Counted from the stretch's first letter, positions 24,218 to 32,834 are shown. The stretch is 46,547 nt of DNA from Pollutiaquabacter sp046052345 (GCA_046052345.1 JBJOMN010000042.1:1-46547), one strand, 5' to 3'. Program-made: numbers and translations. Notes: generated from the sequence alone by a model not told the origin.

Positions 24218-25042
24218 TTATTTCTTCCTTCTTTCGATGATGTATTTGTCCGTGACGTGGTTCTTGCGACGGGTCTTGCGGCCTTTCGCATAGAGACCTT
24301 TACGTGAACGCGGATGTCCTCCGGATGCACGTCCCTCGCCTCCACCCATCGGGTGATCGACCGGGTTCATGGCGACACCGCGGACACGCGGACGACGACC
24401 TACCCAGCGGGAGGCACCGGCCTTGCCAAGGGAGATCTTGTTATGGTCAGGGTTCGATACCGTTCCGATGACAGCCATGCAGCTGCTCAGGACCTTGCGG
24501 GTCTCTCCGGAAGGCATCTTCAGGATGGCGTAATCGCCGTCACGGGCGGCCAACTGGGCATACGTGCCGGCACTGCGTGCCATGGCCGCACCCTGGCCGG
24601 GACGGAGTTCGATGTTGTGAATCAGGGTTCCCAGCGGAATATCACGCATGAACAGGGCGTTGCCGATCTCCGGTGCGGCACCGGTGCCGGATACCACGGT
24701 CTGACCGACTTTCAGTCCGGTAGGAGCTACGATATAACGCTTGTCGCCGTCCTTGTAGTAGACCAATGCGATACGCGCGGAACGGTTCGGATCGTATTCG
24801 ACGGATTTCACCGTGCCGACCACGCCGTGGTTGTCACGCTTGAAATCGACGAGACGGTACATCTTGCGGTGTCCGCCGCCGATGTAACGCATGGTCATCT
24901 TTCCGTCGGCATTACGGCCGCCGGAGCGCTTCTTACGGACGAGCAGACTCTGCTCCGGCTTGCCGGCAGTGAGGTCCTCGTAGTTGTCAACCAGCATGTG
25001 GCGCTGGCTGGGGGTCATCGGGCGAAGTTTCTTTACTGACAT
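24218..25042 (-). CDS. rplB: 50S ribosomal protein L2
   Basis: This 274-aa protein is required for the peptidyl transferase centre. The signature MNPVDHPMGGGEGRASGGHP, with the conserved histidine in VDHPMG, is near the C-terminus. The N-terminal part has KKRSGGRNADGKMTMRYIGG. It lies between rplW and rpsS. Confidence 0.97.
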   Translation of the reverse strand: MSVKKLRPMTPSQRHMLVDNYEDLTAGKPEQSLLVRKKRSGGRNADGKMTMRYIGGGHRKMYRLVDFKRDNHGVVGTVKSVEYDPNRSARIALVYYKDGDKRYIVAPTGLKVGQTVVSGTGAAPEIGNALFMRDIPLGTLIHNIELRPGQGAAMARSAGTYAQLAARDGDYAILKMPSGETRKVLSSCMAVIGTVSNPDHNKISLGKAGASRWVGRRPRVRGVAMNPVDHPMGGGEGRASGGHPRSRKGLYAKGRKTRRKNHVTDKYIIERRKK

Positions 25043-25060
25043 GATTCAGTTCCCTTCAGG

Positions 25061-25351
25061 TTAGATGTTGCTGTAGAAATCGATCGTGTCGCCCTTCTTC
25101 AGGGTGACGACCGCCTTCTTGTAGGTTCCGGTACTGCCGGAGACGAATCCGGTCTTGGTGTAACGCTGCTTGCGCTTGCTGGCCACGTTGATCGTGTTGA
25201 CGCTCTCGACGGTGACGTTGTACATCTTCTCGACAGCCTTCTTGATCTGGACCTTGTTGGCGTTGCCGTCCACGATGAAACCAAATCGATTCAGCTTCTC
25301 GCTGATCTTGGTCATCTTTTCGGTGATAAGGGGTTTCTTGAGGATCATCAT
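25061..25351 (-). CDS. rplW: 50S ribosomal protein L23
   Basis: This 96-aa protein starts MMILKKPLITEKMTKISEKL and forms part of the exit-tunnel rim, with the loop segment KRKQRYTKTGFVSGSTG. Its start overlaps the rplD stop by 4 nt (25348-25351), which suggests coupled translation. It lies between rplD and rplB. Confidence 0.97.
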   Translation of the reverse strand: MMILKKPLITEKMTKISEKLNRFGFIVDGNANKVQIKKAVEKMYNVTVESVNTINVASKRKQRYTKTGFVSGSTGTYKKAVVTLKKGDTIDFYSNI

Positions 25352-25977
25352 GACAAGAAGCGGTTTTCAAGTGCTGCAACGGAACCCTCGACGATCACCA
25401 GCTGATGGGCGTTGAGGACATCGTAGGTGTTCAGCTCGGAAGCCGTAGTCACCTTGTTGCGCTGTACGTTACGGGATGACAGGAAGATATTGTTGTCGTG
25501 GGACGGAAGAACCACCAGCGCCTTCTTGTCGGAAAGGTTGAGGCTCTTCAGGATGTCCGTGTAATTCTTGGTCTTCGGCTGGTCGAACTTGAAGTTCTCC
25601 AACACGATGATGTTCTTGTCCTTCGCCTTGTAGGTCAGCGCGGACATGCACGCCAGGTGCTTCAGCTTACGGTTCAGCTTGAAGGAGTAGTCGCGCGGAC
25701 GCGGACCGAAGGCACGGCCTCCGCCGACGAAGAGGGGCGACTTCATGGAACCCGCACGGGCTCCGCCGGTACCCTTCTGACGCTTCAGCTTCTTCGTGGT
25801 GCGGTTGATCTCTGCACGCTCCTTGGATTTGTGCGTTCCCTGACGCTGGTTAGCCAGATACTGCTTCACGTCAAGGTAGATGGCGTGATCGTTCGGCTCG
25901 ATACCGAAGATCTTCTCGCTCAGCTTTACTTTCTTGCCGGTCTCTTTACCGGATATGTTCAGGATGTTCGCTTCCAT
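25348..25977 (-). CDS. rplD: 50S ribosomal protein L4
   Basis: This 209-aa protein has the extended loop KRQKGTGGARAGSMKSPLFV that reaches the exit tunnel, followed by GGRAFGPRPRDYSFKLNRK. In E. coli L4 represses the S10 operon; no matching leader was recognised here. It follows rplC by 3 nt and overlaps rplW. Confidence 0.97.
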   Translation of the reverse strand: MEANILNISGKETGKKVKLSEKIFGIEPNDHAIYLDVKQYLANQRQGTHKSKERAEINRTTKKLKRQKGTGGARAGSMKSPLFVGGGRAFGPRPRDYSFKLNRKLKHLACMSALTYKAKDKNIIVLENFKFDQPKTKNYTDILKSLNLSDKKALVVLPSHDNNIFLSSRNVQRNKVTTASELNTYDVLNAHQLVIVEGSVAALENRFLS

Positions 25978-25980
25978 GTC

Positions 25981-26598
25981 TTACTTCTCCACGATTACAT
26001 AGGAACCATTATGGCCGGGAAGAGCGCCCTTCACAAGAAGGAGATTCTGCTCCGGCATGACTTTGATGATCTCGAGATTCTGGACCTTGACACGTGCGAC
26101 ACCCATATGGCCGGCCGTACGCTGCCCGCGCCATACACGCGAAGGATACGAGGAAGCGCCACGCGAACCGGGAGCACGGAGACGGTTGTGCTGACCGTGG
26201 GTCTGCATACCGACACCGCTGAAGCCGTGACGCTTGACGACACCCTGGAAGCCGCGACCTTTGGAGGTTCCGACCACGTTGACGAAATCGCCGGCAGCGA
26301 AGAGGTCCGCCTTGATTTCGGAACCGACGGCCGGAGCCTCGGGGAAATCACGGAACTCCACCAGCTTGCGCTTCGGCGTAGTTCCCGTCTTCTTGAAATG
26401 ACCGGCCTCGGCCTTGGTCGTATGCTTGTCCTTCTTATCGGCGAAAGCCAGCTGCACGGCATTGTAGCCGTCGGTCGCGTCCGTCTTCACCTGAGTGACG
26501 ACGCACGGTCCGGCCTGGATCACGGTGCAGGGGATGTACTTCCCGTCAGCACCGAAGACGCTGGTCATTCCGATTTTCTTTCCGATGATTCCTGACAT
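25981..26598 (-). CDS. rplC: 50S ribosomal protein L3
   Basis: This 205-aa protein starts MSGIIGKKIGMTSVFGADG and contains the signature GRGFQGVVKRHGFSG and THGQHNRLRAPGSRG. The open frame extends to 26637, but the 13 added residues are not conserved, so the ATG at 26598 is preferred. It lies between rpsJ and rplD. Confidence 0.96.
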   Translation of the reverse strand: MSGIIGKKIGMTSVFGADGKYIPCTVIQAGPCVVTQVKTDATDGYNAVQLAFADKKDKHTTKAEAGHFKKTGTTPKRKLVEFRDFPEAPAVGSEIKADLFAAGDFVNVVGTSKGRGFQGVVKRHGFSGVGMQTHGQHNRLRAPGSRGASSYPSRVWRGQRTAGHMGVARVKVQNLEIIKVMPEQNLLLVKGALPGHNGSYVIVEK

Positions 26599-26663
26599 TT
26601 TCTTTTTTGTTGCGCCATTGGTCGGCAGTGCCGACATAGCAGGTTATATACCCGGTTGGATGG

Positions 26664-26972
26664 TTATGATGCTTTGATTTCCACCTCTACTCCGCTCGGC
26701 AGCTCCAGTTTCATCAACGCATCAACCGTCTTGGCGGTCGAATTGTAGATATCCAGGAGACGCTTGTACGCACACAGCTGGAACTGCTCCCGCGCCTTCT
26801 TGTTGACGTGCGGGGAACGGAGAACCGTGAAGATCTTCTTGTCGGTCGGCAGCGGAATAGGACCGTTGACGACTGCGCCGGTGACTTTCACCGTCTTAAC
26901 GATCTTCTCGGCGGACTTGTCCACGAGGTTGTGGTCGTACGACTTCAGTTTGATGCGGATGCGCTGGGACAT
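26664..26972 (-). CDS. rpsJ: 30S ribosomal protein S10
   Basis: This 102-aa protein starts MSQRIRIKLKSYDHNLVDKS and has the signature SPHVNKKAREQFQL. It also serves as NusE in antitermination. It follows fusA by 30 nt; the tuf gene often found between fusA and rpsJ in other phyla is absent. Confidence 0.97.
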   Translation of the reverse strand: MSQRIRIKLKSYDHNLVDKSAEKIVKTVKVTGAVVNGPIPLPTDKKIFTVLRSPHVNKKAREQFQLCAYKRLLDIYNSTAKTVDALMKLELPSGVEVEIKAS

Positions 26973-27002
26973 TTTGAAAGAACGTTTATTGAGTGAGGAT
27001 GA

Positions 27003-29132
27003 TTATTCTACGGAAGCCTTGGATTTGCCTTTGGACTTGGCGATCACCTCCTCGGCGAGGTTACGCGGACACTCGGCGTAGTGGGAGAACTCCATGGTGG
27101 ACGTTGCACGTCCGGAAGTGATCGTACGCAGCTGGGTGACATATCCGAACATTTCGGACAGCGGCACCTTGGCCTTGACCACCTGGGCACCGCCCTTGGA
27201 ATCCATGCCTTCCACCTGGCCGCGGCGGCGGTTGAGGTCACCGACTACGTCGCCCATGTTCTGCTCGGGCGTGATCACCTCGAGCTTCATGATGGGCTCG
27301 AGCAGCACCGGCTTACACTTCGGAAGCGCTTCACGGAAGGCCGTACGGGCACAGATTTCGAAAGAGAGGGAATCGGAGTCGACCGTGTGGTAAGAACCGT
27401 CGATCAGGCGGACCTTCAACGACTGAAGCGGATAGCCGGCCATGACACCGTTGGTCATCGCAGAACGGAAACCCTTTTCAACCGCCGGGATGAATTCACG
27501 CGGAATGTTACCGCCCGAGATCTCGTTGACGAACTGGAGACCGAGGTTCTTGTCCGTGACTTCGAAGTCGGAGTCGATCGGGGAGGCGACGAACTTGATG
27601 TCGGCGAATTTACCGCGACCACCCGTCTGCTTCTTATAGACTTCACGGTGCTCGACGGTACCGTTGATGGCTTCTTTGTAGTTGACCTGGGGAGCGCCTT
27701 GGTTGACTTCCACTTTGAACTCGCGCTTGAGACGGTCGATGATGATCTCCAAGTGCAATTCACCCATGCCGGAGATGATCGTCTGTCCGGTCTCCTCGTC
27801 CGATTTCACACGGAAGGTAGGATCCTCTTCAGAAAGTTTTCCGAGACCGACACCCAGCTTATCCTGATCGGCCTGCGTCTTGGCTTCGATGGCGAGACCG
27901 ATGACCGGCTCGGGGAAGTTCATGGCCTCGAGGACGATCGGTGAGCCCTCGGCGCACAGCGTATCGCCGGTCTTGATATCCTTGAAACCTACGGCAGCAC
28001 CGATATCACCCGCCTCAATGAACGGGATCTGGTTCTGCTTGTTGGCATGCATCTGGAAGATACGAGAGATACGCTCCTTGTTGCCCGAGCGGGTGTTGAG
28101 GACGTAAGAACCTTCGTCCAGACGGCCGGCGTAGCAGCGGAAATAAGCGAGACGTCCTACGAAAGGATCGGTTGCGATCTTGAAGGCAAGAGCCGTGAAA
28201 GGCTCCTTCGGATCCGGCTTACGGACCACTTCTTCACCGGTATCGGGATTCGTCCCATGGATGTTTTCTTTGTCAAGCGGCGAAGGCATCAGCTCCATCA
28301 CAAGATCGAGCATCGTCTGTACGCCTTTGTTCTTGAACGAGGAACCGCAGACCATCGGGACCACCTTGTTGGCGATACAGGCCTTGCGCAGTGCGTCGAA
28401 GATCTCACGCTCGGAAATGGAGTTGGGATCCTCGAAGTATTTCTCCATCAGCTTGTCGTCGAACTCGGCGATGGCCTCGAGCAGTTTCTCGCGCCATTCT
28501 TTCACCTCGTCGAGCATTTCGGAAGGGATAGGGACCTCCGTGAAGGTCATGCCCTTGTCGTGCTCGTTCCAGACGATACCGCGGTTGTTGATCAGGTCGA
28601 CGACGCCTTTGAAATCGTCTTCGGCACCGATCGGCAGCTGCAGCGGAAGCGGGTTGCCGCCAAGGATCTCGCGGACCTGCTTGACGACATTGAGGAAGTC
28701 GGCACCGGCACGGTCCATCTTGTTGACGAATCCGATACGGGTGACGTTGTAGTTGTTGGCCAGGCGCCAGTTGGTTTCAGATTGAGGCTCGACACCGTCA
28801 ACAGCGGAAAAAAGGAACACCAGTCCGTCCAGGATACGGAGGGAACGGTTCACTTCGACGGTAAAGTCAACGTGACCGGGGGTATCGATGATGTTCAGTT
28901 TGTATTTCTCACCGCGGTAATTCCAGAAACAGGTGGTAGCTGCGGATGTAATCGTGATTCCACGCTCCTGCTCCTGCGCCATCCAGTCCATGGTGGCGGC
29001 ACCGTCATGCACTTCGCCTATCTTGTGCACGACACCGGTGTAGTAGAGAATACGCTCGGTAGTCGTCGTCTTGCCTGCATCGATGTGGGCGGCGATACCG
29101 ATGTTTCGAGTATACTTGAGTTCTTTGCTCAT
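27003..29132 (-). CDS. fusA: Elongation factor G
   Basis: This 709-aa GTPase translocates mRNA and tRNA on the ribosome. G1 is AHIDAGKT at 15-22, G3 is DTPGH at 83-87 and G4 is NKMD at 137-140; domains II to V follow in the usual order, with the domain IV segment GGRGKFADIKF. The length matches canonical EF-G. A 227-nt spacer separates it from rpsG, larger than any other gap in this block. Confidence 0.97.
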   Translation of the reverse strand: MSKELKYTRNIGIAAHIDAGKTTTTERILYYTGVVHKIGEVHDGAATMDWMAQEQERGITITSAATTCFWNYRGEKYKLNIIDTPGHVDFTVEVNRSLRILDGLVFLFSAVDGVEPQSETNWRLANNYNVTRIGFVNKMDRAGADFLNVVKQVREILGGNPLPLQLPIGAEDDFKGVVDLINNRGIVWNEHDKGMTFTEVPIPSEMLDEVKEWREKLLEAIAEFDDKLMEKYFEDPNSISEREIFDALRKACIANKVVPMVCGSSFKNKGVQTMLDLVMELMPSPLDKENIHGTNPDTGEEVVRKPDPKEPFTALAFKIATDPFVGRLAYFRCYAGRLDEGSYVLNTRSGNKERISRIFQMHANKQNQIPFIEAGDIGAAVGFKDIKTGDTLCAEGSPIVLEAMNFPEPVIGLAIEAKTQADQDKLGVGLGKLSEEDPTFRVKSDEETGQTIISGMGELHLEIIIDRLKREFKVEVNQGAPQVNYKEAINGTVEHREVYKKQTGGRGKFADIKFVASPIDSDFEVTDKNLGLQFVNEISGGNIPREFIPAVEKGFRSAMTNGVMAGYPLQSLKVRLIDGSYHTVDSDSLSFEICARTAFREALPKCKPVLLEPIMKLEVITPEQNMGDVVGDLNRRRGQVEGMDSKGGAQVVKAKVPLSEMFGYVTQLRTITSGRATSTMEFSHYAECPRNLAEEVIAKSKGKSKASVE

Positions 29133-29359
29133 TTGATTAGTTATCCGTTAATCCTAACGATAGTTTTCTCTTTTTCTCGTGATAACCGGACACTTTGAAC
29201 GGCCGTCTTGTCAGACAAGGCGCTGGATCCGTTCAGTTATCCAGTAGATTCTTGCTCGTTTCTGCGGCAAGTCAGGGGGTTATCCCGTAAAAGAAAGAAC
29301 TACCACTCTTTATTAGGGCCCTGCAGGGGTGCCGCAGGGGTACTCTTCACTTTGAAGCC
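29133..29359 (-). other. Long spacer between rpsG and fusA with GTTATCC motifs and a hairpin
   Basis: This 227-nt stretch has no gene. GTTATCC occurs at 29140, 29236 and 29279, and its reverse core GATAACC at 29181. A GC-rich stem (CCCTGC with GCAGGG on the minus strand, near 29317-29339) lies just after rpsG, and a perfect CTTGTC-A-GACAAG type palindrome lies near 29207-29219. No TAnnTTTG box was found for fusA. The region may be an attenuator or leader, but no known family was recognised. Confidence 0.35.
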
Positions 29360-29827
29360 TTACGCACGGAAGTGCGAGAAGGCCTTGTTCGCCTCGGCCA
29401 TACGGTGGGTGTCCTCCTTCTTCTTGATGGCGGCACCTTCGTTCTTGGAGGCTGCGATGATCTCGTTCGCCAAACGGTCCGCCATGGTCTTCTCATTGCG
29501 GTTCCGGGAATAGAGGATCATCCACTTGATGGTCAGACTGATCCGGCGGTCCGGGCGGATTTCGCTCGGAATCTGGAAGGTGGCACCACCTACACGGCGG
29601 CTCTTCACCTCGACCGTCGGGGTCAGGTTGGTCATCGCCCGCTTCCATACTTCGAGACCGCTCTCCTTGGTCTTGTCCTCCACCTTCTGGATGGCGTCAT
29701 AGAAAAGGGAGTAGGCCTTGTTCTTCTGACCGGAATACATCATCATGTTCACGAAACGCGTGACCAGCGTGTCGTTGAACTTGGGATCCGGTAGGAGGAT
29801 GCGCTTTTTCGGTTTCGTCTTACGCAT
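29360..29827 (-). CDS. rpsG: 30S ribosomal protein S7
   Basis: This 155-aa protein starts MRKTKPKKRILLPDPKFND and has the segment SRRVGGATFQIPSEIRPDRR. It nucleates assembly of the 30S head. It follows rpsL by 40 nt. In the 227 nt after it there is a GC-rich hairpin (about 29317-29339) and several GTTATCC motifs. Confidence 0.97.
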   Translation of the reverse strand: MRKTKPKKRILLPDPKFNDTLVTRFVNMMMYSGQKNKAYSLFYDAIQKVEDKTKESGLEVWKRAMTNLTPTVEVKSRRVGGATFQIPSEIRPDRRISLTIKWMILYSRNRNEKTMADRLANEIIAASKNEGAAIKKKEDTHRMAEANKAFSHFRA

Positions 29828-29867
29828 GGAATCAGTCGGGTATTTACTTGTTACTTCTTGTTAACGA

Positions 29868-30272
29868 TTACTTCTTCTTGGCAGGTGCTGCGGCAGCTCC
29901 GGCTTTCGGACGCTTGGCGCCGTACTTGGAACGCTGCTGCTTTCGACCGTCGACACCGGCGGTATCAAGGGATCCGCGGACGATGTGGTAACGAACTCCC
30001 GGAAGATCCTTCACACGGCCTCCGCGGATCAGCACGATCGAGTGCTCCTGCAGGTTGTGACCCTCACCGGGAATATAAGCCGTCACTTCGAACTTGTTCG
30101 TCAGACGCACACGGGCGACCTTACGCATGGCCGAATTGGGCTTCTTAGGCGTAGTCGTGTACACACGTGTACACACGCCACGACGCTGCGGGCAGGAAGT
30201 AAGGGCTGGCGATTTGCTCTTGTCGATCAGCTTCTCGCGTCCGTTGCGGACTAACTGTGAAATGGTTGGCAT
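29868..30272 (-). CDS. rpsL: 30S ribosomal protein S12
   Basis: This 134-aa decoding-centre protein starts MPTISQLVRNGREKLIDKSK and contains TTPKKPNSAMRKVARV and GGRVKDLPGVRYH. The lysines in PKKPNS and VKDLPG, whose changes give streptomycin resistance in other bacteria, are wild type. The aspartate in KDLPG is the usual RimO methylthiolation site. The C-terminal tail is rich in Ala and Lys. It is the first gene of the ribosomal block, about 60 nt after the predicted transcription start. Confidence 0.97.
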   Translation of the reverse strand: MPTISQLVRNGREKLIDKSKSPALTSCPQRRGVCTRVYTTTPKKPNSAMRKVARVRLTNKFEVTAYIPGEGHNLQEHSIVLIRGGRVKDLPGVRYHIVRGSLDTAGVDGRKQQRSKYGAKRPKAGAAAAPAKKK

Positions 30273-30337
30273 TCCAGGCTATTCTTTCAGGTTAATCTTC
30301 AGTCAATTAGGCGTTTTTCGCCTTATTTTAGGGAACG

Positions 30338-30368
30338 CAAAGGTACCACTTTGCCTTTATTTACCAAA
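30338..30368 (-). promoter_or_regulatory. Promoter of the str-S10-spc-alpha operon
   Basis: On the minus strand TTTG (30368-30365) is followed after exactly 19 nt by TACCTTTG (30345-30338). This is a perfect match to the Bacteroidota promoter TTTG-N19-TAnnTTTG. Transcription would start near 30333, giving a leader of about 60 nt before rpsL. Confidence 0.8.
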
Positions 30369-30482
30369 ACCTGTCAAAAAAATATTTCAAACAGGGCGGC
30401 TTCTTGGGGGCCGGAAGCCGAAAAACAGTGAAATTTTAAGGGTGCGATATTGGCTGGTATTTAACTACTTGATTATCAAGCA

Positions 30483-30515
30483 TAAAAAATAAACGCCCGC
30501 CGGACGGCGAGCGTT
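30483..30515 (-). terminator. Rho-independent terminator of clpX
   Basis: The arms 30492-30502 and 30505-30515 form an 11-bp stem with one mismatch. On the minus strand the stem is followed by TATTTTTTATG. It lies 27 nt after the clpX stop. The rest of the clpX-rpsL spacer (30273-30541) holds the ribosomal promoter and two further dyads, 30397-30420 and 30468-30480, of unknown role. Confidence 0.8.
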
Positions 30516-30541
30516 ATCTTATTTTTCTGCAAAACAGACGA

Positions 30542-31780
30542 TTAAGCGACCCGAAGGCGGTTTACGTTCGATTTTTCAAACATATCCTTTGCGTACCCCA
30601 ACGTCAGTCTGAATTCCTTCGTGGCTTTGCCGGTGGGAATCTCATACATCGCATCCAGCAGAATAGCCTCACAAATGGAGCGCAACCCCCTTGCACCCAG
30701 CTTGAATTCGAATGCCTTGTCGACGATGAAATCAAAGACCCCCTTCTCCACTTCCAGCTTGACCCCTTCCAGCTGGAACAGCTTCTCATACTGCTTTATC
30801 AAAGCGTTCTTGGGCTCGGTCAGGATCGCCCGCAACGTCGCTTTGTCAAGAGGATCCAGATGCGTCAGAACAGGAAGTCGGCCGATGAGCTCCGGAATGA
30901 GCCCGAACGACTTCAGGTCGGCCGGACTGATATACTGCAGATAATTCGATTTGTCCAGCGACTCCTTGCTCTTGGAGCTGGAATAGCCGATGGCATGCGT
31001 CTCCAGACGCCTTGCAATCTTCTTGTCGATCCCGTCGAATGCTCCCCCGCAGATGAAAAGGATATTGGCAGTATCGATACTGATCATCTTCTGCTCGGGA
31101 TGCTTACGGCCTCCCTGTGGCGGGACATTGACTGTGGACCCCTCCAGCAGCTTCAGCAGCGCCTGCTGCACGCCCTCGCCGCTGACATCGCGCGTTATGG
31201 AAGGATTGTCTCCCTTGCGGGCGATCTTGTCGATCTCGTCTATATACACCACACCGCGCTCAGCTGCAGCGACATCGTAATCCGCCGCCTGCAGCAATCG
31301 TGTAAGGATGCTTTCCACGTCCTCGCCTACATAGCCGGCTTCGGTCAGTACGGTCGCATCCGCAATGCAGAAAGGAACATTCAGCATCTTGGCGATGGAA
31401 CGCGCCAAAAGCGTTTTTCCGGTACCCGTCTCTCCTACCAGCAGGATGTTGGATTTTTCAATCTCGACATCGTCCTGCTTCTTGATCTTGGAGGAAATCC
31501 GCTTGTAATGATTGTAAACAGCTACAGCCAGGACCTTCTTGGCCTCGTCCTGGCCGATGACGTACTGGTCGAGGAACTTCTTGATTTCAGTGGGCTTCAG
31601 CAGGGTCAGGTGCGAGTTGATGGACGTCTTGAGCCGACTGTTCATCTCATCGTTAAGGATGCCCTGCGCCTGGCCGATGCACTGGTCACAAATATGCCCG
31701 GTGATGCCGGCAATCAGGACGTAGGTCTCGCTCTTGTCCCGCCCGCAAAACGAGCATTTGATTTCTTTTGGGTTCTTCAT
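30542..31780 (-). CDS. clpX: ATP-dependent Clp protease ATP-binding subunit ClpX
   Basis: This 412-aa AAA+ unfoldase feeds substrates into ClpP. The N-terminal zinc-binding domain has C9, C12, C31 and C34. Walker A is GETGTGKT at 116-123, the pore loop is GYVG at 149-152, Walker B is VVYIDEID at 177-184, and the sensor-like segment GLIPELIGRLPVL follows. The loop that docks on ClpP reads AIGYSS where E. coli has IGF. It has its own -7 box and a strong terminator; clpP lies 178 nt upstream. Confidence 0.97.
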   Translation of the reverse strand: MKNPKEIKCSFCGRDKSETYVLIAGITGHICDQCIGQAQGILNDEMNSRLKTSINSHLTLLKPTEIKKFLDQYVIGQDEAKKVLAVAVYNHYKRISSKIKKQDDVEIEKSNILLVGETGTGKTLLARSIAKMLNVPFCIADATVLTEAGYVGEDVESILTRLLQAADYDVAAAERGVVYIDEIDKIARKGDNPSITRDVSGEGVQQALLKLLEGSTVNVPPQGGRKHPEQKMISIDTANILFICGGAFDGIDKKIARRLETHAIGYSSSKSKESLDKSNYLQYISPADLKSFGLIPELIGRLPVLTHLDPLDKATLRAILTEPKNALIKQYEKLFQLEGVKLEVEKGVFDFIVDKAFEFKLGARGLRSICEAILLDAMYEIPTGKATKEFRLTLGYAKDMFEKSNVNRLRVA

Positions 31781-31826
31781 GATCCGGAAAAGGCCGTAAT
31801 AATGAAACGACCTAAATTAAGGTACG

Positions 31827-31834
31827 CAAAGATA
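31827..31834 (-). promoter_or_regulatory. Candidate -7 box of clpX
   Basis: The minus strand reads TATCTTTG, an exact TAnnTTTG match, about 46 nt before the clpX ATG. A TTTG at the expected distance upstream is not visible, so this rests on the -7 box alone. Confidence 0.45.
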
Positions 31835-31916
31835 CACCCCGGAACCCAACTTATTTGGTGAAAAAAACCGGAAACAAGGATAATTGACTGAAAATGAGCG
31901 GAGTAGTTCCCGGATG

Positions 31917-31958
31917 CAGTTCGCAACCCGAAATCCGTCACTCTTAAACCGTCAACCG
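31917..31958. repeat. Heptad repeats abutting the clpP stop codon
   Basis: On the plus strand six 7-mers stand in unbroken phase: CAGTTCG, CAACCCG, AAATCCG, TCACTCT, TAAACCG, TCAACCG. The next heptad, TCAGGCC, begins with the complement of the clpP stop codon. CAACCCG and CAGTTNG are the same units as in the arrays at 34404 and 35426. The rest of the clpX-clpP spacer shows only the -7 box of clpX. Confidence 0.6.
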
Positions 31959-32639
31959 TCAGGCCTTCTTCCTCGTCAGGACCTCGTCGATCATGCCGTA
32001 TGACTTGGCTTCGTCGGCTGTCATCCAGTAGTCGCGGTCCGAATCCTTCCAGACCTTCTCGTATTCCTGGCCGCTGTGGGAGGCGATGATCTCGTAGAGT
32101 TCTTTCTTGAGCTTCTGTATCTCCCGAGCTGTGATCTCGATATCCGAAGCCTGTCCTTCCGCGCCGCCGAGGGGCTGGTGGATCATGATGCGGGAATGCT
32201 TCAGTGCGGCACGCTTGCCTTTCTCGCCGGAACACATGAGCACGGCAGCCATGGAAGCAGCCATGCCGGTACAGATGGTAGCGATGCTGGGCTGGACGAA
32301 CTGCATCGTATCATAGATGCCCAATCCCGCATAGACGGATCCACCGGGACTGTTCATGTAGATCTGGATATCCTTCTTCGCATCCACGGATTCGAGGAAC
32401 AGCAACTGCGCCTGGATGATGTTGGAGACGTAATCGTTGATGCCGACACCGAGGAATATGATGCGATCCATCATGAGACGGGAGAAAACGTCCATGGTGG
32501 CGATATTGAGCTGACGTTCCTCGATGATGGTCGGGGAGATGTAATCGTTGCGTACCGCGGACACGAAACTGTCAACGGTGGTGCTGCTGATGCCGCGATG
32601 CTTGACAGCGTACTTGCGGAATTCGTCGTGAAAATTCAT
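31959..32639 (-). CDS. clpP: ATP-dependent Clp protease proteolytic subunit ClpP
   Basis: This 226-aa serine protease forms the proteolytic chamber that works with ClpX. The catalytic triad is S129 in GMAASMAA, H154 in IMIHQPLGG and D203 in DRDYWM. The N-terminal part (residues 1 to about 30) is a little longer than in E. coli and may include a propeptide. It lies between tig and clpX, the common arrangement. No clear promoter was found in the spacer upstream, apart from a weak TGACTTTG at 32734-32741. Confidence 0.97.
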   Translation of the reverse strand: MNFHDEFRKYAVKHRGISSTTVDSFVSAVRNDYISPTIIEERQLNIATMDVFSRLMMDRIIFLGVGINDYVSNIIQAQLLFLESVDAKKDIQIYMNSPGGSVYAGLGIYDTMQFVQPSIATICTGMAASMAAVLMCSGEKGKRAALKHSRIMIHQPLGGAEGQASDIEITAREIQKLKKELYEIIASHSGQEYEKVWKDSDRDYWMTADEAKSYGMIDEVLTRKKA

Positions 32640-32764
32640 GAGAAGTCGGATTGGATGTTTTAAGACGTTGAATCAGGCCGGAATGTTACGGCAACCCGAA
32701 ATTAAACACCCTGAGCCCCCCTCCGTCCATGCCCAAAGTCATTTTTCAACAATAAAACTTCCCT

Positions 32765-32798
32765 AAAAAAGCAAAAGGCTTTCCGAGGAAAGCCTTTT
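32765..32798 (-). terminator. Rho-independent terminator of tig
   Basis: AAAAGGCTTTCC (32773-32784) pairs with GGAAAGCCTTTT (32787-32798). On the minus strand the stem is followed by GCTTTTTT. It lies 36 nt after the tig stop codon and before clpP, so clpP is probably transcribed separately. Confidence 0.88.
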
Positions 32799-32834
32799 AC
32801 CGAGGTCTTACGGCCGAACCGCCGGACCGGGATA

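Noticed and set aside
30155..30178. GTGTACACAC direct and inverted repeat inside rpsL
   Set aside because: It encodes the invariant CTRVYTTTP segment of S12, so codon choice explains it; no regulatory role needs to be assumed.
10408..30272. Mobile element or horizontal transfer in the ribosomal block
   Set aside because: Gene order and content are complete and normal for Bacteroidota, with no transposase, repeat ends or break in codon use that I could see.
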